A stretch of DNA of 64,000 bases, taken from positions 62,001 through 126,000 of the forward strand of contig JAWKQE010000004.1 of NCBI GenBank assembly GCA_041390305.1, read 5' to 3'. Below are positions 60,364 through 64,000 of this stretch, piece by piece. The stretch's first letter is position 1, and each line of letters starts with the position of its first letter. The DNA comes from JACKCR01 sp041390305. Lineage in GTDB: Bacteria > Eisenbacteria > RBG-16-71-46 > CAIMUX01. The notes under the pieces were generated by a model. The model was not told the origin of the DNA. It made no database searches and worked only from the letters and a program-made list of their open reading frames with translations. A program made the translations under genes and the position numbers.

Positions 60364-61149
60364 CTACTTGCCGACGGGTGGTACGAAAGGCGGTCGACGC
60401 TCGACCTCCGCCATGTCCTCCGCCGCGAAGTAGCCGGCGATCAGATCCTTGTACATGGGCCTCGAGTAGACGTCCGCGCGCGGATTCTCGATCACGTCCG
60501 CGATCACCTCGGCGACCTCCGTGACCGGTTGCGCGTTCGGCATCTGCCGCGAGTCCATTCCGCCCCCGAGCGCGCGCACCCCGAACTCCGTCGCGACCAC
60601 GCCCGGACTCACCGTGCTGACTCGGATTCCGGGATAGTCCTGGTGGAGTTCGATCCGGAGGCTGCCTGTGAGTGCGTTCAGCGCGTGCTTGGCCGCGTTG
60701 TAGGCGGAGCGGACATGCGCGACCGGAACGCGACCGAGAAGCGAAGACACGTTGATGATGTGGCCTGTCCCACGCTCCTTGAAGTGCGGGAGCACCTCCT
60801 GCATGCCGTAGAGCGCCGACTTCGTATTGACGAGCATCATCGTGTCGAAGTCATCGTCCGTCACCTGAGATACCGGCTTCGAGATACCCCGTCCCGCGTT
60901 GTTGACCCAGACGTCGATGCGCCCGAACCGGTCCAGCGCCGCGCGCACGAGTCCCGCGACGTCGTCCCGCTTGGTCACGTCCGTGGGGACGACCAGAGCG
61001 TCCGGACCGGCCGTGGCGGCGACTTCCCTCAGCACATCCTCCCGACGCGCGGCGAGGACCGGCTTCCCGCCCCGCTCCCCAACGATGCGGGCGAGTTCGG
61101 CACCGATTCCCGAACTCGCACCGGTGATGACGACGACCTTGTCCTTCAC
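60364..61149 (-). CDS. short-chain dehydrogenase/reductase
   Basis: GTG 61149 lies six bases after GGAGGAG and starts directly at the Rossmann strand. VVVITGASSGIGAELARIVG is the TGxxxGIG cofactor loop, VLAARREDVLREVA the NADP-type basic step, VWVNNAGRG the NNAG motif, INVSSLLGRVPVAHVRS the catalytic Ser, and YNAAKHALNALTGSL the YxxxK. The C-terminus (YFAAEDMAEVERRPPFVPP) is typical of classical SDRs of about 260 residues. Cytosolic. The substrate is unknown; it lies between the TRAP binding protein and the GH140-like gene in one direction, suggesting carbohydrate or acid metabolism. Confidence 0.92.
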   Translation of the reverse strand: MKDKVVVITGASSGIGAELARIVGERGGKPVLAARREDVLREVAATAGPDALVVPTDVTKRDDVAGLVRAALDRFGRIDVWVNNAGRGISKPVSQVTDDDFDTMMLVNTKSALYGMQEVLPHFKERGTGHIINVSSLLGRVPVAHVRSAYNAAKHALNALTGSLRIELHQDYPGIRVSTVSPGVVATEFGVRALGGGMDSRQMPNAQPVTEVAEVIADVIENPRADVYSRPMYKDLIAGYFAAEDMAEVERRPPFVPPVGK

Positions 61150-61219
61150 TCTGCACTCCTCCATCGCGTCCACGGAACGCGCCGCTACCGACCTCCACAG
61201 GCGGACTTTAGACCCAGAG

Positions 61220-62341
61220 TCAGTCCGTAGGTGCGAATGCGTAGGAAGCGTACGCGTTCTCGGCCGTCGCGAACCAGTCGAACGCTTCCCGGCGGAAGGC
61301 GAGCCACTGATCGTAGACTCGTTTGTATGCCGGGTCCTTTCCCGCCTGGTCCTCGTACATCTCCATCGCGGCCTTCTCCGCCGCCTCGAGGATGTCGTCA
61401 CCGAACCGCTTCACCTCCACGCCCTGTCCGAGGAGCCGGGCCAACGCAGCTGGGTTCTTCGCGTCGTACCGGGCCTGCATGGTGACGACGGAGTCCTGCG
61501 CGGCGGCCTCCAGCATCTGCTGGTAGACACGCGGCAGTTCGTCCCACGACTTCTGATTGATGTAGATCGAGAGCGACGGTCCCGGCTCCCACCAACCCGG
61601 GTAGTAGTACTTCTTCGCGACCTTGTAGAATCCGAGCTTCTCGTCATCGTAGGGGCCGACCCATTCGGTCGCGTCGATCGCGCCGCGCTCGAGCGCCGGG
61701 TAGATGTCCCCACCGGCCAGCACCTGCACCGTCGCGCCGAGTCGACTCATCACCTCGCCTCCGAGGCCGGGAATCCGCATCTTGAGCCCCTTGAGGTCGG
61801 CCGCGGAATCGATGTTCCGTTTGAACCATCCACCCATTTGCGCGCCGGTGTTGCCGCATGGGTAGTTGCGGATTCCGAAGTCGGAGAAGAGATCGCGCAT
61901 CAGATCGAGGCCACCAGCTTCGGTGAGCCAGGCCGCCTGCTGCCTCGACGTGAGGCCGAACGGAACGCAGCAGTCGAAGGCCAGCGCCGGGTTCTTGCCG
62001 GTGAAGTAGTAGCTCGCCGTCTGCGCGATCTGCACGGTTCCCTGCTGCACCGCGTCCATTACCTGGAGTCCGGGCACGAGCTCCCCGGCCGGATAGACGT
62101 GGATCACGAAGCGTCCCTCGCTCAGCTCCTTCACCCGGTTCGCGATCACCTCGCAGACGCCGAAGATCGTGTCGAGCCCGCGCGGAAAGCTCGAGGCGAG
62201 TCGCCACTGGATGTTCTTCTGGGTCTGGACGGACGGCGCCCCCTCACCCGGTTTGTCCTGAGCGCATGCGGAGAGCGCCCCGGCCGTCCCTGCCGCGATC
62301 GCCCCAGGCATCACGTTGCGGATGAACTCACGTCGTCTCAT
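61220..62341 (-). CDS. dctP: TRAP transporter substrate-binding protein (DctP family)
   Basis: ATG 62341 has GGGAGG six bases upstream. The N-terminus MRRREFIRNVMPGAIAAG ... LSACAQ carries a twin-arginine motif and a lipobox-like Cys, so it is likely exported by Tat and lipid-anchored. The mature protein matches the DctP subfamily seen for mannitol/keto-acid type substrates: WRLASSFPRGLDTIFGVCEV, YPAGELVPGLQVMDAVQQG, AWLTEAGGLDLMRDLFSDFG, GGDIYPALERGAIDATEWVG and YYPGWWEPGPSLSIYINQ. It probably serves a TRAP permease such as the DctQ/DctM pair 8 kb upstream in the window; the pairing is inferred. Confidence 0.9.
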   Translation of the reverse strand: MRRREFIRNVMPGAIAAGTAGALSACAQDKPGEGAPSVQTQKNIQWRLASSFPRGLDTIFGVCEVIANRVKELSEGRFVIHVYPAGELVPGLQVMDAVQQGTVQIAQTASYYFTGKNPALAFDCCVPFGLTSRQQAAWLTEAGGLDLMRDLFSDFGIRNYPCGNTGAQMGGWFKRNIDSAADLKGLKMRIPGLGGEVMSRLGATVQVLAGGDIYPALERGAIDATEWVGPYDDEKLGFYKVAKKYYYPGWWEPGPSLSIYINQKSWDELPRVYQQMLEAAAQDSVVTMQARYDAKNPAALARLLGQGVEVKRFGDDILEAAEKAAMEMYEDQAGKDPAYKRVYDQWLAFRREAFDWFATAENAYASYAFAPTD

Positions 62342-62674
62342 GGTCGTCCTCCCAGAGAGGTCCCTTGCCGACTGTCGCTTGCGAGGCGACCGGATGGTGA
62401 CACGGGACCCGGCGACTCTCAAGGTCGCCGCTCCGTGGAAGTCGGGACCCAAAACGCGCGTCGTGGGTTCTCGAACGTTACCTCGGACGCGCTTGCGTGC
62501 TCCAAGGCACCGAGTTCTCCACCAGACCGAACGCAGAACGCCCCCAGAGCGAACCAAGAGGACCCCAAACTGTTGGCACGAATTCACTTGCCATCCCACG
62601 CGCCCTCGCTGGAAGCAGGCATCCCCTGGGTCCGCCACGGGACCGCGCGCGGAACACCGGCCACAGGCGTTGTC
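62342..62674 (+). other. 333-base region between divergent genes
   Basis: It lies between the dctP start and the DsbD-like gene. The plus strand is open in the frame of the next gene well before its likely ATG; TTG 62573 would extend that protein by about 34 residues (LARIHLPSHAPSLEAGIP). No clear promoter boxes or terminator were recognised. Confidence 0.35.
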
Positions 62675-63570
62675 ATGGCTCCGGCCATGCCCCTCGCCGT
62701 GGCTCCGGTCATGGCCGTGGCCGCGGGCGTGGCGGCGGCGGTGGCCGTCCTGTCCTGCATCCCCGGCACTACGATGGCCGGTGATGCCCCCGGCACAGGT
62801 CTTGGAACCTCGGGCGGCGACGGGATCGGCTCCGGCCCCCACGCGCGGATCGAGTGGATCGCGGAAGGTCCTCTCGTCCCCGGTAGCACGACCCGGACGG
62901 CCGTTCTCTTCGACATCGAGGATGGCTGGCATACCTACGGTCAGGCGCAGAACGACACGGGATTCCCGGCCCGATTCGAGCCCGTCCTGCCGGCGGGCAT
63001 CACACTCGTGGACGAAGCCTGGCCCGCTCCGGAGCGGCATGTCTCTCCTGGTGACATCCTCGATCACGTCTATGAAGACCGCGTCGCGATTTTCTCGACC
63101 TCAGCGTCTCCCCGAACGTCGCGGAAGGCCCGATCGATCTCGGACTCCAGGTCGACTATCTCGTCTGCCGGGAAGCGTGTGTCTTCGAAGGAGACAGCCT
63201 CGCCGTCACCTGGCCCGTCGCAGAGTCCCCCTCCCGGGAAGCCGCGCCCACGTCGCACGCAACGGGAATCTCCGAGGCCTACGAAGCCGCGATTCCGTTC
63301 CTCGAACGGATCCCGGTCGCACTTCCGCCGGACTCGGACATCCGCATCGAAACCCTGGGATCCGGGGCCGAGATGACGGTCCGCGTTCCCGGAGCTACGC
63401 AACTCGCCTTCTTGCCGGCACCGAACACGGCTCTGCTCGAGCATCCGATCGAAGACGCCCACGCGCGCGGGACCCAGCTCGACATCGGGTTCGTTCCGGA
63501 GTCAGGAGAGATCGCAGGCACCCTCGTGGTCGAGCGATCTGGTCACCTCGAGTACTACGCGATTCCGTGA
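62675..63570 (+). pseudogene. DsbD alpha-domain-like exported protein, frameshifted
   Basis: The 5' part has an Ala/Val/Pro-rich signal (MAVAAGVAAAVAVLSCIPG) and then HARIEWIAEGPLVPG, TAVLFDIEDGWHTYGQ and ITLVDEAWPAPERHV, as in the N-terminal domain of DsbD-type thiol:disulfide proteins. After DHVYEDRVAIF near 63092 the frame is lost. The expected continuation (LDLSVSPNVAEGPIDLGLQ, VDYLVCREACVFEG, VTWPVAES) reads in the -1 frame from 63094 to 63570. A single missing base in the TTTTCTC stretch explains it. The C-terminal DsbD membrane part is absent in either case. It is followed by a redoxin gene, so a periplasmic redox role is plausible. Sequencing error or a real lesion cannot be told apart. 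Confidence 0.7.
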
Positions 63571-63623
63571 CCCGACCCACGGAACCCACAAGACACGGGC
63601 ACACGCCCTCAGGAGGACATGGA

Positions 63624-64000
63624 ATGCTTCGTCGACTCACTCTCTCGTCTTCTCAGAGCCTCGCGCTCTCCCTCTCCGCTGCGTCGCTCTTCGCACTTGG
63701 GCTCGGTTCACTCGATGCCCAGGCGGACGGCACGCAGAGCAAGGCAGGACTCAAGGACAAGGCGGCCCACGCGACGATGGAAGTCAGGGATGCCACGAAG
63801 GCGATGGCCGACCACGTGAGCGGAACCGCCGAGGTCGGAGAGCAGGCGCCCGAGTTCGTACTCACCGACACGGACGGCCACGCCCACAAGCTGAGTGACT
63901 ACAAGGGCAAGGTCGTCGTCCTCGAGTGGTTCAACCCGGACTGCCCATTCGTGAAGAAGCACCATCTCAACAACAAGTCGATGGCGGAGGCCTACAAGAG
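63624..64000 (+). CDS. exported AhpC/TSA-type redoxin (3' truncated by the window)
   Basis: AGGAGG lies seven bases before ATG 63624. An ATG at 63619 is too close to it and opens a different frame. A signal peptide (LTLSSSQSLALSLSAASLFA) is followed by a charged helical linker and the redoxin domain start: VGEQAPEFVLTDTDGHAHKL, DYKGKVVVLEWFNPDCPFVK. The active-site region has one Cys (NPDCPFVKKHH) where thioredoxins have CxxC, as in many single-Cys TlpA/AhpC relatives. It runs off the right edge. Probably periplasmic and linked to the DsbD-like gene 53 bases upstream. Confidence 0.88.
   Translation, partial: MLRRLTLSSSQSLALSLSAASLFALGLGSLDAQADGTQSKAGLKDKAAHATMEVRDATKAMADHVSGTAEVGEQAPEFVLTDTDGHAHKLSDYKGKVVVLEWFNPDCPFVKKHHLNNKSMAEAYK

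Overview
This is a GC-rich bacterial chromosome segment with about 45 densely packed protein genes and strong G/C preference at third codon positions, which produces long antisense shadow frames. No rRNA, tRNA, CRISPR array, phage or insertion sequence was found by eye. The lineage is inferred, not shown. Many large secreted proteins end in an FlgD/Por-type Ig-like module with a PAGVYF motif, and there are Cys-rich GACC repeats, TPR-methyltransferases, a TonB receptor with a HmuY-like lipoprotein, and an outer-membrane style of secretion. Together these suggest a Gram-negative, high-GC member of the wider FCB group or a nearby candidate phylum such as Eisenbacteria or Krumholzibacteriota. Two genes (starting near 1060 and 62675) look frameshifted, so the source may be a draft or metagenome assembly.

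Layout. 1-14.3 kb: secreted or envelope proteins (a small secreted protein, a sialidase-fold/propeller protein, a 795-residue protein with GACC repeats, a DUF547 protein, a thioredoxin/MsrA-like protein, a second small secreted paralog), a two-gene glycosyltransferase pair (GT2 plus GT39-like), an FkbM methyltransferase and a two-helix membrane protein. 14.5-17.5 kb: a SycD/LcrH-like TPR protein and a VWA protein with four Ig-like repeats. 17.6-24 kb, minus strand: a TMTC-like membrane glycosyltransferase with TPRs, two methyltransferases (one TPR-fused), a lipoprotein and a UPF0149/SEC-C protein. 24.1-27.7 kb: a secreted HEAT-like protein, then a minus-strand operon of peptidase, two mini-ORFs, Nramp transporter and universal stress protein. 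28-35 kb: a solitary type III export gate gene (SctV), a large hybrid histidine kinase, and a polyferredoxin/HMA fusion followed by an HMA-like lipoprotein. 35-44 kb: a beta-helix secreted protein, a minus-strand operon of PEGA Ser/Thr kinase, double-FHA membrane protein and PheA, and a divergent PNGase F-like enzyme. 44.5-50.3 kb: a HEAT protein and an HD-GYP protein, translationally coupled, then a subtilase. 50.4-57 kb: a cytidylate-kinase-like protein, TRAP permeases DctQ and DctM, and the TonB receptor/HmuY pair. 57-64 kb: a methyltransferase, a TetR regulator, a minus-strand group of TRAP binding protein, SDR and GH140-like protein, a frameshifted DsbD-alpha-like gene and a truncated redoxin.

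The most notable signals are these: one undescribed N-terminal domain shared by four secreted proteins, two of which also share a short C-terminal tail; a non-flagellar SctV plus a SycD-like chaperone with no other type III genes nearby; a duplicated translation-initiation region with two mini-ORFs chained into the Nramp gene; a sensor-like N-terminal domain shared by the coupled HEAT and HD-GYP proteins; and a kinase/FHA pair coupled to the phenylalanine-biosynthesis gene pheA. Start codons other than ATG (GTG, and probably CTG and TTG) and 4-base overlaps are common and are usually backed by well-placed AGGAG sites.
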